The position numbers and the translations under genes were made by a program. Positions 6,143 through 13,174 of a DNA stretch of 13,460 nt are shown here, piece by piece (position 1 is the first letter of the stretch; each line of letters begins with the position of its first letter). The notes under the pieces are model-generated. The model was not told the DNA's origin. It made no database searches and worked only from the letters and a program-made list of their open reading frames with translations. The DNA comes from HLUCCA09 sp038757905 (GTDB taxonomy: Bacteria; Pseudomonadota; Alphaproteobacteria; Rhodobacterales; Rhodobacteraceae), in contig JBCDGG010000143.1 of the NCBI GenBank assembly GCA_038757905.1, positions 1 to 13,460 of the forward strand, in the 5' to 3' direction.

Positions 6143-8428
6143 TCAGCTCTGGCCGCGCAGCCATTCCATAACGGCGGGCCGGACGGATTGCGCCCCGTTC
6201 GAGCGCGCATCGTCGATCACCTTGCGCACTTCGGCGACATTCGTGCGGCGCAGGAGGTGCTTCACCGGGCCGATCGAGGCCGGGCGCATGGACAGCGAGC
6301 GGAACCCCATCGCCGCGAAGCACATCGCCTCAACAGGGCGCCCGGCATCCTCGCCACAGAAGCTCAGCGGTGTCTCGGTGTCCTCGCACCGGCGCACGAT
6401 CCACTCCAAGAAGGTCAGGAACGAGACGTTCAGCGTGTCGTAGCGGCGGCGCACCCGCTCGTTCTCGCGGTCAGCGGCAAAGAAGAACTGCTTCAGATCG
6501 TTGCCGCCGACCGAGATGAAGTCCGCCGTCTCGAAGAACTTCTTCGGCGAGAAGGCGAGGGACGGCGTTTCGAGCATGGCACCGATCTCGACCTTGGCGG
6601 GTAGGGCGCGGCCAAGCTTCTCCTCACGGTCGAGCTCCTTGAAGACCATATCGCGCGCGCCGAGAAACTCGTCGAGCTGGGCGATGAAGGGAAACATCAC
6701 GGTGAGGGGCCGCCCGTCCGCGGCCCGGATCAGCGCCTGCAACTGCATGCGCATCATGCCCGGCTTGTCGATGCCGACCCGGATCGCGCGCCAGCCCAGG
6801 GCTGGGTTCGGCTCGTCCTGCGGCTTCATGTAGGGCAGCACCTTGTCCGAGCCGATGTCGAGCGTCCGGAAGACGACGCGACGCCCGTCTGCGGCGTCGA
6901 TCACGCGCTTGTAGAGGGCCGCCAACTCCCCGCGCCGCGGCACCTTGTTGCGCACCAGAAACTGCAGCTCGGTCCGGAACAGGCCCACGCCTTCGGCCCC
7001 GGAGCTTTTGAGCGATGGCAGATCGGCCATCAGCCCCGCGTTCATATGCAGTGCGATGGTCGGGCCGTAGACGGTGGTGGCCGGCACCCGCCGGATCGAG
7101 GCGTATTTCTCCTGCGCCTTGGCGTGCATTGCGATCTTGTCGCGAAACGCCTTGGTCACAGTCTCCTCCGGGCGCAGATGCACGATCCCCTGTTCGCCAT
7201 CGACGAGGATCTGATCGCCATTCAGCGCCTCGGTGGTGATCGAGCCGACGTTGATGATCAGCGGAATGGCCAGCGCCCGGGCCACGACGGCGGCATGGGA
7301 TCCGACCGAGCCGTCTTCGAGCACGATGCCCTTCAGCGTGCGCCCATAGGCCAGCAGGTCGCCCGGCCCGATATTGCGTGCGATCAGGATCGGGTTGTCC
7401 GGCATTTCGGCGCCGGTGTCGCTGCCCTGACCGGTCAGTAGCCGCAAAAGCCGGTTCGACAGGTCGTCGAGATCGTGCAGACGTTCGCGCAGGTAGGGGT
7501 CTGTCGATTGCTCCATCCGCGTGCGCGCGCGGGTCTGCTCGCGCTCCACGGCCGCTTCCGCCGAGAGGCCCTGGGCGATGCTGCCTTCCATCCGGCGCAT
7601 CCAGCCTTTGGAGTTGGCAAACATCCGATACGCTTCCAGAACCTGGAGGTGATCGGCGTCAGTCTCGGCCTCGGCGCGGGCGGATCCACCGGGCGACGCA
7701 GCGGAGGAGGAGCCGAGCAACTCGTCCACCGAGACGCGCAGCCGATCGACGGCGTCGCGCAGGCGATTGGTTTCCGATGCGGCGTCCTCGGCGAAGGGAT
7801 TGGTCACCATCACGCGCGGCTCGTGCAACCACACCTGGCCCATGGCCGTGCCTTCCTGCGCGACGGTGCCCCGTCCCATGAAGGCGCGCTGGTGCAGCGG
7901 GCGCAGGGCGGCGCTGTCGCCGACGAAGGCGCCAAGCTCGGCCATCTCCGCCAGCACCATGGCGACGACCTCGAGCGCGTAAAGCTCGTCTTCGGAATAG
8001 GCGCGCGACTCGCGCGACTGCACCACCAGCACGCCCAGCCGTTCGCCCAGCCGCTGGACCGGCACGCCAAGGAAGGCGGAGTACATCTCCTCCCCCGTTT
8101 CCGGCATGTAACGGAAGCCGGGCTCGCTCGGGGCGTCAGGCGTGTTGATCGGCTCCGCCCGCGCCGCGACCCGGCCGACGAGGCCCTCGCCAAGGCGCAT
8201 GCGCGTCTGGTGCACGGCCTCGCGGTTGAGGCCCTGGGTGGCGCACAGTTCCAGCGTCTCGGCATCGCGGAACAGGTAGATGGAGCAGACCGGCGTCTGC
8301 ATCTCCTCGGCGATCAGGCAGACGACCCGATCCAAGCGCTCCTGGCCCTCTGCCGGTTCGGCAAGGGTCTCTTTCAGCCGTCCGAGCAGTCTGCGGCTCC
8401 CGTGCTCGGAGCTGTTCCCATCTGCCAT
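6143..8428 (-). CDS. ptsP: Phosphoenolpyruvate-protein phosphotransferase, EI-Ntr with GAF domain
   Basis: A 761-residue cytosolic enzyme I of the nitrogen-related PTS. It takes phosphate from PEP and passes it to NPr and then EIIA-Ntr, a regulatory relay with no sugar transport. An N-terminal GAF domain (about 30-165, with VCSIYLFRDAETLELCAT and GVPVQRLGERLGVLVVQ) is the usual sensor, reported for homologues to respond to glutamine. Next come the HPr-binding N-domain and the mobile domain with phospho-histidine H378 in GSVGSHAAVVARAL. The PEP-binding barrel follows, with EGVGLFRTELQFL (479-490), RTLDIGSDK (521-529), EIGAMLETPSLAF (614-626), GGNDLKQFFFAADREN (641-656) and catalytic C691 in SFCGEDAGRP. 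I start at ATG 8428, where family similarity begins; no strong ribosome site is visible. It lies downstream of lysC, an arrangement I recall from other alphaproteobacteria. Confidence 0.95.
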   Translation of the reverse strand: MADGNSSEHGSRRLLGRLKETLAEPAEGQERLDRVVCLIAEEMQTPVCSIYLFRDAETLELCATQGLNREAVHQTRMRLGEGLVGRVAARAEPINTPDAPSEPGFRYMPETGEEMYSAFLGVPVQRLGERLGVLVVQSRESRAYSEDELYALEVVAMVLAEMAELGAFVGDSAALRPLHQRAFMGRGTVAQEGTAMGQVWLHEPRVMVTNPFAEDAASETNRLRDAVDRLRVSVDELLGSSSAASPGGSARAEAETDADHLQVLEAYRMFANSKGWMRRMEGSIAQGLSAEAAVEREQTRARTRMEQSTDPYLRERLHDLDDLSNRLLRLLTGQGSDTGAEMPDNPILIARNIGPGDLLAYGRTLKGIVLEDGSVGSHAAVVARALAIPLIINVGSITTEALNGDQILVDGEQGIVHLRPEETVTKAFRDKIAMHAKAQEKYASIRRVPATTVYGPTIALHMNAGLMADLPSLKSSGAEGVGLFRTELQFLVRNKVPRRGELAALYKRVIDAADGRRVVFRTLDIGSDKVLPYMKPQDEPNPALGWRAIRVGIDKPGMMRMQLQALIRAADGRPLTVMFPFIAQLDEFLGARDMVFKELDREEKLGRALPAKVEIGAMLETPSLAFSPKKFFETADFISVGGNDLKQFFFAADRENERVRRRYDTLNVSFLTFLEWIVRRCEDTETPLSFCGEDAGRPVEAMCFAAMGFRSLSMRPASIGPVKHLLRRTNVAEVRKVIDDARSNGAQSVRPAVMEWLRGQS

Positions 8429-8482
8429 CGTGCGCGCGTGCCCCACTCTCGTGCGGTGCCCTTTAGAGCATAGCTCACGCGG

Positions 8483-8502
8483 TGTGGGAAGCGTTGCCCA
8501 CA
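8483..8502 (-). other. Hairpin in the ptsP leader
   Basis: TGTGGG (8483-8488) and CCCACA (8497-8502) form a perfect 6-bp stem around an 8-base loop, about 55 bases upstream of the ptsP start. Role unknown; it may be chance in GC-rich DNA. Confidence 0.25.
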
Positions 8503-8643
8503 GCCTATGGGTGTGCCGTGCCGTCCCACCGAACCCATGCGGGCGCGCCCGGTCCTGTCTCAACTGAAGCGGTGCGGGGGCCGTGCGTCCCCAGCTGAAA
8601 CGTGCGGGTCGCGCGCCCTTGCCGGAGCATCCCCTGCCGTGTG

Positions 8644-8664
8644 CCGAGGGTGCCTTATCCTCGG
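8644..8664 (-). terminator. Possible terminator hairpin downstream of lysC (distal)
   Basis: CCGAGG (8644-8649) and CCTCGG (8659-8664) form a perfect 6-bp stem with a 9-base loop, about 115 bases past the lysC stop. No T-tract follows. Confidence 0.25.
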
Positions 8665-8745
8665 TGGAACAAGACGTTCTCCGACCGGATCAACCGAACG
8701 GGCATCGAAGCCGCGGCCTAACCGGCAGACGGCTCGAACCGTCCG

Positions 8746-8764
8746 CGAGGGTGCCGCGCCCTCG
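8746..8764 (-). terminator. Possible terminator hairpin downstream of lysC (proximal)
   Basis: CGAGGG (8746-8751) and CCCTCG (8759-8764) form a perfect 6-bp stem with a 7-base loop, starting 14 bases after the lysC stop. The position suits a terminator, but there is no T-tract on the minus strand. Confidence 0.35.
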
Positions 8765-8778
8765 TGTCCGTGGCGCGC

Positions 8779-10032
8779 TCAGCTCTCGAGGGTGGCGTTC
8801 GCGCGGTCCAGCCCGAAACTGTCATGCAGCGCCTGGACGGCCAGTTCCAGGTACTTCCGGTCGATCAGCACCGACACCTTGATCTCGGACGTGGTGATCA
8901 CCTTGATGTTGATGCCCTCGTCCGAAAGCGCCTGGAACATCTGGCTCGCCACCCCGGCGTGGGACCGCATGCCGATCCCCACGACCGACACTTTGCAGAC
9001 ATCGGTGTCGATCACGAGCTGGGAGAAGTTGATCGCCTCGTGCTCCCGCGCCTCGGTGAGGGCGCGCTCGGCCCGCATCACCTGATCCGTCGGGCAGGAG
9101 AACGTCATGTCCGTCCGCCCCTCTTCCGAGATGTTCTGGACGATCATGTCGACATTGACGCCCGCCTCGGCGAGCGGGCCGAAGATCGCGGCCGCGATGC
9201 CGGGACGGTCGGCCACGGACAGGAGCGTCATCTTCGCCTCATCCCGGCTGTAGGCGACGCCCGAGACCACGTTGGTTTCCATGATATCCTCCTCATCGCA
9301 GACGAGAGTGCCGGCGTTGTCGTTGTTGTCCTCGAAGCTCGACAGCACGCGCAGGCGCACCTTGTAGCGCATGGCCAGCTCCACCGACCGGGTCTGCAGC
9401 ACCTTCGCGCCGAGCGAGGCCAGTTCCAGCATCTCCTCAAAGGCGATCCGGTCGAGCTTGCGCGCCTTGGAGGTGATGCGCGGATCGGTGGTGTAGACAC
9501 CGTCGACATCGGTGTAGATGTCGCAGCGCTCCGCACCGAAGGCCGCCGCGAAGGCGACCGCGGTGGTGTCGGAGCCGCCGCGCCCGAGCGTTGTGGTCCG
9601 GCCCTCGGGCGAAATGCCCTGGAAGCCCGCGACCACGGCCACCCGCATGCCTTCGTCGAACTTCGCGGCAATGTTGTCCTGCGGGATCTCCAGGATGCGC
9701 GCGGCCGCATGGGCCGAGGTCGTGCGCACCGGAACCTGCCAGCCCTGCCAGGAGCGGGCGGGGATGTCCATTTCCTGCAAGGTCAGCGCCATAAGCCCCG
9801 CGGTCACATTCTCGCCCGAGGAGACGACCGCGTCGTATTCCCGCGCATCGAACAGCGGCGATGTCTCAGAGACCCAGCCGACCAGCTCGTTCGTCTTGCC
9901 CGACATCGCCGAGACGATGACGATGACGTCGTGCCCGGCGGCCACTTCGCGGCCCACCCGCTTTGCGGCGCGGCGGATCCTGTCGAGCGTGGCGACGGAG
10001 GTGCCGCCGAATTTCATGACCAGACGCGACAT
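8779..10032 (-). CDS. lysC: Aspartate kinase, monofunctional
   Basis: A 417-residue aspartokinase that phosphorylates L-aspartate with ATP, the first step to lysine, threonine, methionine and diaminopimelate. The kinase domain carries KFGGTSV (7-13), SSGENV (71-76), GRGGSDTTA (150-158) and TDVDGVYTTDPR (174-185). Two ACT domains follow (about 265-340 and 345-410), with the effector-site stretch ADRPGIAAAIFGPLAEAGVN and the second-domain VVGIGMRSHAGVA. These bind lysine and/or threonine for feedback inhibition in related enzymes. ATG 10032 has a strong AAGGAAGGG five bases upstream. M251, between kinase and ACT regions, has its own near-perfect ribosome site and may start a separate regulatory subunit. 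The gene is preceded by a 519-bp hairpin-rich leader/intergenic region. Confidence 0.97.
   Translation of the reverse strand: MSRLVMKFGGTSVATLDRIRRAAKRVGREVAAGHDVIVIVSAMSGKTNELVGWVSETSPLFDAREYDAVVSSGENVTAGLMALTLQEMDIPARSWQGWQVPVRTTSAHAAARILEIPQDNIAAKFDEGMRVAVVAGFQGISPEGRTTTLGRGGSDTTAVAFAAAFGAERCDIYTDVDGVYTTDPRITSKARKLDRIAFEEMLELASLGAKVLQTRSVELAMRYKVRLRVLSSFEDNNDNAGTLVCDEEDIMETNVVSGVAYSRDEAKMTLLSVADRPGIAAAIFGPLAEAGVNVDMIVQNISEEGRTDMTFSCPTDQVMRAERALTEAREHEAINFSQLVIDTDVCKVSVVGIGMRSHAGVASQMFQALSDEGINIKVITTSEIKVSVLIDRKYLELAVQALHDSFGLDRANATLES
9280..9294 (-). promoter_or_regulatory. Internal in-frame translation start within lysC (candidate beta subunit)
   Basis: Read on the minus strand, GAGGAGG (9294-9288) precedes an in-frame ATG (9282-9280, M251) by five bases. 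Translation from here would give a 167-residue protein (9282 to 8779) made only of the two ACT domains. Aspartokinases with alpha2beta2 structure in Bacillus and Corynebacterium make their beta subunit from exactly this kind of in-frame start. The site is seen; its use here is inferred. The caveat is that the bases also encode Glu-Glu-Asp. Confidence 0.6.
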
Positions 10033-10087
10033 GCCGTCCCTTCCTTCTGCCCCAGACGGGCCGCGCGGGGGATAGGCGAAGGGCCGG

Positions 10088-10107
10088 GGGCACGCAAGGG
10101 CGTGCTT
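10088..10107 (-). other. Hairpin in the lysC leader
   Basis: GCACGC (10090-10095) and GCGTGC (10100-10105) form a perfect 6-bp stem around an AAGG loop. It ends about 56-58 bases upstream of the lysC ATG. It could be a leader structure or part of the promoter region; no function can be assigned. Confidence 0.3.
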
Positions 10108-10222
10108 GTCGCGGGGGCAGGGCGCCTCGGCCCGACCCCTGCAGGCGTCCGGCCGAGCGAGGCGTCAGGAGCGGCCGTCGGCAGTGGGAATTGTGGGCGC
10201 CTCCGCTGTGTCGGGCAGGCCC

Positions 10223-10258
10223 CGGTCGGCAAGCGCCGACCGCCGCGCGCCAGCGCGG
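10223..10258. other. Two abutting perfect hairpins
   Basis: CGGTCGGC/GCCGACCG (10223-10230 with 10235-10242, loop AAGC) is followed without a gap by CCGCGC/GCGCGG (10243-10248 with 10253-10258, loop GCCA). The stems are 8 and 6 bp with tetraloops. The back-to-back packing suggests a folded RNA or decayed repeat element rather than a plain terminator. Confidence 0.4.
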
Positions 10259-10272
10259 CCGGGCCCAACGGA

Positions 10273-10299
10273 AAGGGCCGGACAGCATGTCCGGCTCTT
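10273..10299. terminator. Strong hairpin, likely terminator between choV and lysC
   Basis: GCCGGACA (10277-10284) and TGTCCGGC (10288-10295) pair perfectly around a 3-base loop. The flanking AAGG and TCTT extend the stem to about 12 bp on the plus strand, with one G-U pair. Read on the minus strand, the stem has one A-C mismatch near its base and runs into CCTTTCC, a weak pyrimidine tail. It could stop choXWV-side transcripts before lysC. Confidence 0.4.
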
Positions 10300-10453
10300 G
10301 GAGGCGGGAGGGCCCCGGTCTTCTCTCCTGCACCGCCGGCAGGTCCAGGGCCTCTTGGCTGCCCCTGGCCCACGACGGACGCGCGCCGCAAGGGTCGGAT
10401 CTGGCCGCTATTGCGCGCGCACGACGGGACGCGCGGCAGTTGACCGGCCAAGC

Positions 10454-10468
10454 CGCGCCGAAGGCGCG
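10454..10468 (-). terminator. Possible terminator hairpin just downstream of choV
   Basis: CGCGCC (10454-10459) and GGCGCG (10463-10468) form a 6-bp GC stem with a 3-base loop, about 84 bases past the choV stop. No T-tract follows on the minus strand, so any termination would be weak or rho-dependent. Confidence 0.3.
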
Positions 10469-10551
10469 TTCCCCGTGCCCCCCAAAAGCGCCGTGGCCGC
10501 CGCGCACGCCCGGGGTCAAGTGTGGGCTGGATCGGGCGGGGCTGATCCCGG

Positions 10552-11583
10552 TCAGGACGCGGGCGCGTGCAGCCGTTTCAGGACGCTCTCGCGCGTCACG
10601 CGCCCCAGGGGCGCCTCTGCGTCGTGCACCGCAACAGCGCTTTGCCCCTCCAGCGCGGCCATCACGTCGCGGATCGGCGTGTCCGGCGTGACCTGTACCC
10701 CGGCCTCCGCGCCCGTGACCGCGCCCTCTTCCATCACGTCGCGCGCCACAAGCACGCCGAGCGGGTTCATATGCGCAACGAAATCGGCCACATAACCGTC
10801 CTTCGGCGCGGTATAGATGTCGCGCGGGCGGCCCGCCTGCACGATGCGCCCGCCTTCCATGATCGCAATCCGGTCGCCCAGCTTGAACGCCTCGTCCAGA
10901 TCGTGGCTGACGAACAGGATCGTCCGCCGCAGCTTGTCCTGCAACTCCAGCAACTCGTCCTGCAGCCGGGTGCGGATGAGCGGGTCGAGCGCCGAAAAGG
11001 GCTCGTCCATCAGCAGGATCGGCGCGTCGGTGGCGAACGCGCGCGCCAGCCCCACGCGCTGCTGCATGCCCCCGGACAGCTCGCCCACCCGGCGCTCGGC
11101 CCAGTCCGCAAGTCCGACGAGGTCGAGCTGCTGCGCGACCTTCTCGGCGCGGGCGCGGCGCGACAGGCCCGACACTTCCAGCCCGAAGCCGACATTCTCG
11201 GATACGCTGCGCCAGGGCAGCAGGCCGAATTGCTGAAACACCATGGCCACCCGGTTGCGGCGGATCTCGCGCAGGGCCGCGGATGCACAGGAGGCGACAT
11301 CGGTCATGCCGCCCTTGCCCCGCACCTCGACCGCACCGCGGGTCACCGGGTTCAGCCCGTTCACGGCGCGCAGCAGCGTCGACTTGCCGGAGCCCGAAAG
11401 CCCCATCAGCACCACGATCTCGCCTTCGCCGACATCGAGCGTGCAGTCGTGCACCCCCAGAACCTGGCCCGTCGCCGCCTGGATCTCGGCCCGGCTCTGG
11501 CCCTGATCGGCGAGCGGCAAGGCCTGCTCGGGGTCCGAGCCGAAGACGATGGAGACGTTTCGAAACGCAACGGCAATGCTCAT
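10552..11583 (-). CDS. choV: Choline/glycine betaine ABC transporter, ATP-binding protein
   Basis: A 343-residue ATPase of a QAT-type (OpuA/ProU-like) importer; length and sequence best fit the choline-specific ChoV branch. It hydrolyses ATP on the cytoplasmic face of the ChoW permease. Seen: the family N-terminus with GQVLGVHDCTLDVGEGE, Walker A GLSGSGKST (61-69), Q-loop Q117, signature LSGGMQQR (169-176), Walker B LLMDEP (190-195), D-loop SALD, and H-loop H227. Residues about 295-338 (TPDTPIRDVMAALEGQSAVAV) look like a single CBS-type segment; CBS domains in ProV/OpuA sense ionic strength. ATG 11583 overlaps the choW stop as ATGA, which indicates translational coupling. ProV for glycine betaine is the alternative reading. 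Confidence 0.93.
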   Translation of the reverse strand: MSIAVAFRNVSIVFGSDPEQALPLADQGQSRAEIQAATGQVLGVHDCTLDVGEGEIVVLMGLSGSGKSTLLRAVNGLNPVTRGAVEVRGKGGMTDVASCASAALREIRRNRVAMVFQQFGLLPWRSVSENVGFGLEVSGLSRRARAEKVAQQLDLVGLADWAERRVGELSGGMQQRVGLARAFATDAPILLMDEPFSALDPLIRTRLQDELLELQDKLRRTILFVSHDLDEAFKLGDRIAIMEGGRIVQAGRPRDIYTAPKDGYVADFVAHMNPLGVLVARDVMEEGAVTGAEAGVQVTPDTPIRDVMAALEGQSAVAVHDAEAPLGRVTRESVLKRLHAPAS

Positions 11584-12470
11584 TTTTCGACCCTCAGCAT
11601 CCGGTCGAGCACGATGGCCACGACCACGATCACCAGCCCGCTCTCGAAGCCGAGCGAGGTGTTCACCTGATTGAGCGCCCGCACCACCGGCACGCCCAGC
11701 CCATCGGCGCCGACGAGCGCGGCGATCACCACCATCGAGAGCGACAGCATGATCGTCTGGTTCAGCCCCGCCATGATCTGCGGAAAGGCCGAGGGCAGCT
11801 CCACCTTCCAGAGCTTCTGCATGGGCGTCGCGCCGAAGCTGTCGGCCGCCTCCAGAAGCGGCGTCGGCGTCGCCGAGATCCCCAGATACGTCAGCCGGAT
11901 CGGGGCGGGCAGCACGAAGATCACCGTTGCGATCAGGCCCGGCACCATGCCGATCCCGAAAAGCACGATTGCCGGGATCAGGTAGACGAAGGTCGGCAGC
12001 GTCTGCATCAAGTCGAGCACCGGCCGCATGGCGTCGTAGACCCGGGGCCGGTGCGCCGCCCAGATCCCGATGGGCACCCCCAGCCCCATACAGACGAGGC
12101 AGGCCGAGAGCACGAGCGTCAGGCTTTCTGCCGTCTCCTCCCAATAGCCCTGATTGAGGATGAACAGAAACCCGAGCGCGGTTAGCAGGCAGAGCTTCCA
12201 GGAGCGTTGCAGCATCCAGGTGATGCCGGTGAAGACCGCGATAACGACGAGGGGATGAAACTCCTCCGACCATAGCGTCGCGCCCTCCGTTCCCGTCAGC
12301 CAGGCGATGCCGGGGGGATCGAGAAAGAGCATGAGGATTGCGTCGATCACCCCCTCCAGAGCGATGGAGAGCGCATCGAACGCGCCCGCGCCGACGCGCT
12401 GCAGCCAGTCGAAAAGCGCGGCTGCCGCGTCTCCCACGGGGATCTTGTTCTCGGTAAGCCAGCTCAGCAT
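11580..12470 (-). CDS. choW: Choline/glycine betaine ABC transporter, permease
   Basis: A 296-residue inner-membrane permease of the ProW/OpuAB type, best fitting choline transporter ChoW. The N-terminus MLSWLTENKIPVGDAAAALFDWL is amphipathic. Membrane helices are visible at about 34-50, 72-88, 91-105, 116-137, 158-175, 177-190, 235-254 and 276-290. The ATPase-docking EAA loop is EAADSFGATPMQKLWKVELP (207-226), followed by the ..LSMVVIAALVGADGLG segment typical of QAT permeases. LPTFVYLIPA (158-167) is another family block. Its stop overlaps the choV start by four bases. Upstream lies a glutathione S-transferase on the other strand only 54 bp away, so choWV must be transcribed from that short gap or from within the neighbour. 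AAGG lies 11 bases before the ATG. Confidence 0.94.
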   Translation of the reverse strand: MLSWLTENKIPVGDAAAALFDWLQRVGAGAFDALSIALEGVIDAILMLFLDPPGIAWLTGTEGATLWSEEFHPLVVIAVFTGITWMLQRSWKLCLLTALGFLFILNQGYWEETAESLTLVLSACLVCMGLGVPIGIWAAHRPRVYDAMRPVLDLMQTLPTFVYLIPAIVLFGIGMVPGLIATVIFVLPAPIRLTYLGISATPTPLLEAADSFGATPMQKLWKVELPSAFPQIMAGLNQTIMLSLSMVVIAALVGADGLGVPVVRALNQVNTSLGFESGLVIVVVAIVLDRMLRVEK

Positions 12471-12512
12471 GGGCGGCGGGGCCTTTCGTGTTACGATCTG
12501 CGCGAAGAAACG

Positions 12513-12518
12513 AGGAGG
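12513..12518 (+). promoter_or_regulatory. Shine-Dalgarno of the GST gene, fixing a GTG start
   Basis: A perfect AGGAGG lies six bases before GTG 12525. This supports the GTG, and the protein start MSDLVFYTNP, over any downstream ATG. Confidence 0.75.
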
Positions 12519-12524
12519 ACTCGC

Positions 12525-13160
12525 GTGTCAGATCTGGTCTTCTACACCAACCCTATGAGCCGGTCGCGCATCGTGCGGTGGATGCTGGAGGAGATCGGCG
12601 CCCCCTACGACACCGCCGTTCTGGACTACGGCGCGGACATGAACACGCCGGACTATCTGGCCCTCAACCCGATGGGCAAAGTGCCGGCGATCACCCATCG
12701 CGGCACCGTCGTGACCGAAACCGCGGCGATCTGCTGCTATTTGGCGGAGGTCTTTCCCGAGGCGCACCTCGCCCCGCCTCCCGGCAGCCCGGACCGCGGG
12801 GCGTTCCTGCGCTGGATGTTCTTCGGGGCCGGGCCGGTCGACGCCGCCGTGACGAATGCCTCGTTCGGTTGGGTGCCCGAGTCGCCGCGCGATCGCGGGC
12901 GCCTCGGTTACGGCTCGCTCGAGCGGGTGGCGGATGTGCTGGCCGCCCGCCTGGCCGAGGGGCCCTGGCTGACGGGCGATACCTTCAGCGCCGTCGACGT
13001 TTTTCTCGGCGCCCAGATCGTCTGGGGGCGGGATTTCGGCGAGATGCCGGACAGGCCCGGCTTCGCCGCCTATGCCGAGCGGATCAAGGCGCGCCCCGCC
13101 GCGCTGCGCGCCAATGAGATCGACGATGCGCTGATGCGGAACGCCGCGCCCCACGGCTAG
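12525..13160 (+). CDS. Glutathione S-transferase family protein
   Basis: A 211-residue cytosolic GST. The thioredoxin-like N-domain reads LVFYTNPMSRSRIVRWMLEEIG (4-25), the cis-proline is in GKVPAI (P54), and the glutathione gamma-glutamyl site is VTETAAICCYLAE (63-75), where E65-T66 stands in place of the usual E-S. An all-helical C-domain follows (about 88-205) with the N-capping motif FSAVDVFLGAQI (residues 153-164). S12 or S14 in MSRSR may activate glutathione; the substrate is unknown. The GTG start is supported by an excellent ribosome site. The gene sits on the opposite strand between choX and choW, 54 bp from choW (divergent) and 23 bp from the choX stop (convergent). A role in choline use is not implied. 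Confidence 0.94.
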   Translation: MSDLVFYTNPMSRSRIVRWMLEEIGAPYDTAVLDYGADMNTPDYLALNPMGKVPAITHRGTVVTETAAICCYLAEVFPEAHLAPPPGSPDRGAFLRWMFFGAGPVDAAVTNASFGWVPESPRDRGRLGYGSLERVADVLAARLAEGPWLTGDTFSAVDVFLGAQIVWGRDFGEMPDRPGFAAYAERIKARPAALRANEIDDALMRNAAPHG

Positions 13161-13174
13161 GGCGCGGGGCGCGG
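13144..13174. terminator. Hairpin over the GST stop, possible bidirectional terminator
   Basis: CCGCGCCCC (13144-13152) and GGGGCGCGG (13166-13174) form a perfect 9-bp GC stem between the convergent GST and choX genes, spanning the GST stop codon. A second register (13144-13151 with 13160-13167) is also possible. No T-tract is seen on either strand. Confidence 0.4.

Larger units (their letters stand above)
8429..8778 (-). other. 350-bp gene-free gap between lysC and ptsP
   Basis: I find no convincing coding region here; open frames on both strands lack family features. Read on the minus strand, it holds two hairpins soon after the lysC stop (8746-8764 and 8644-8664), an imperfect direct repeat (CAACTGAAGCGGTGCGGG at 8561 and CAGCTGAAACGTGCGGG at 8592), and a 6-bp-stem hairpin (8483-8502) about 55-75 bases before the ptsP ATG. 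The length implies that ptsP has its own promoter, but I cannot place convincing -35/-10 boxes. Confidence 0.5.
10033..10551 (-). other. 519-bp gene-free, hairpin-rich region between choV and lysC
   Basis: No open frame here resembles a protein: the long ones are Pro/Arg/Ala-rich frames of the GC-rich DNA. The stretch holds at least seven perfect stems of six or more bp: 10090-10105, 10126-10132 with 10151-10157, 10223-10242, 10243-10258, 10277-10295, 10345-10368 and 10454-10468. It must contain the choV transcript end and the lysC promoter/leader. I saw no lysine-riboswitch core and no leader peptide rich in Lys or Thr codons. Confidence 0.55.

Noticed and set aside
7475..8473. Plus-strand open frame of 332 codons over the GAF half of ptsP
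   Set aside because: Antisense shadow: His/Gly/Leu/Arg-rich, no ribosome site, no family pattern.
8429..8563. 45-residue N-terminal extension of PtsP
   Set aside because: The extension is Arg/His-rich with no family similarity. Known PtsP proteins start just before the GAF domain, as from ATG 8428.
10033..10300. Lysine riboswitch or Lys/Thr leader peptide upstream of lysC
   Set aside because: I could not find the five-helix lysine riboswitch core or a short frame rich in Lys or Thr codons. The hairpins remain unexplained.
8764..10443. Very long plus-strand open frame (559 codons) antisense to lysC
   Set aside because: It mirrors lysC and is His/Arg/Asp-rich without any recognisable motif. 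lysC on the other strand is an unmistakable aspartokinase. Long antisense frames are expected in DNA this GC-rich.
10567..11670. Plus-strand open frame of 367 codons over choV
   Set aside because: Shadow of a clear ABC ATPase. It has no domain features and its composition is that of a reverse-complement frame.
11584..12273. N-terminal extension of the choV frame through choW (573-codon reading)
   Set aside because: The extra part is out of frame with choW, which is clearly a permease. The ATGA overlap at 11580-11583 marks the true choV start.
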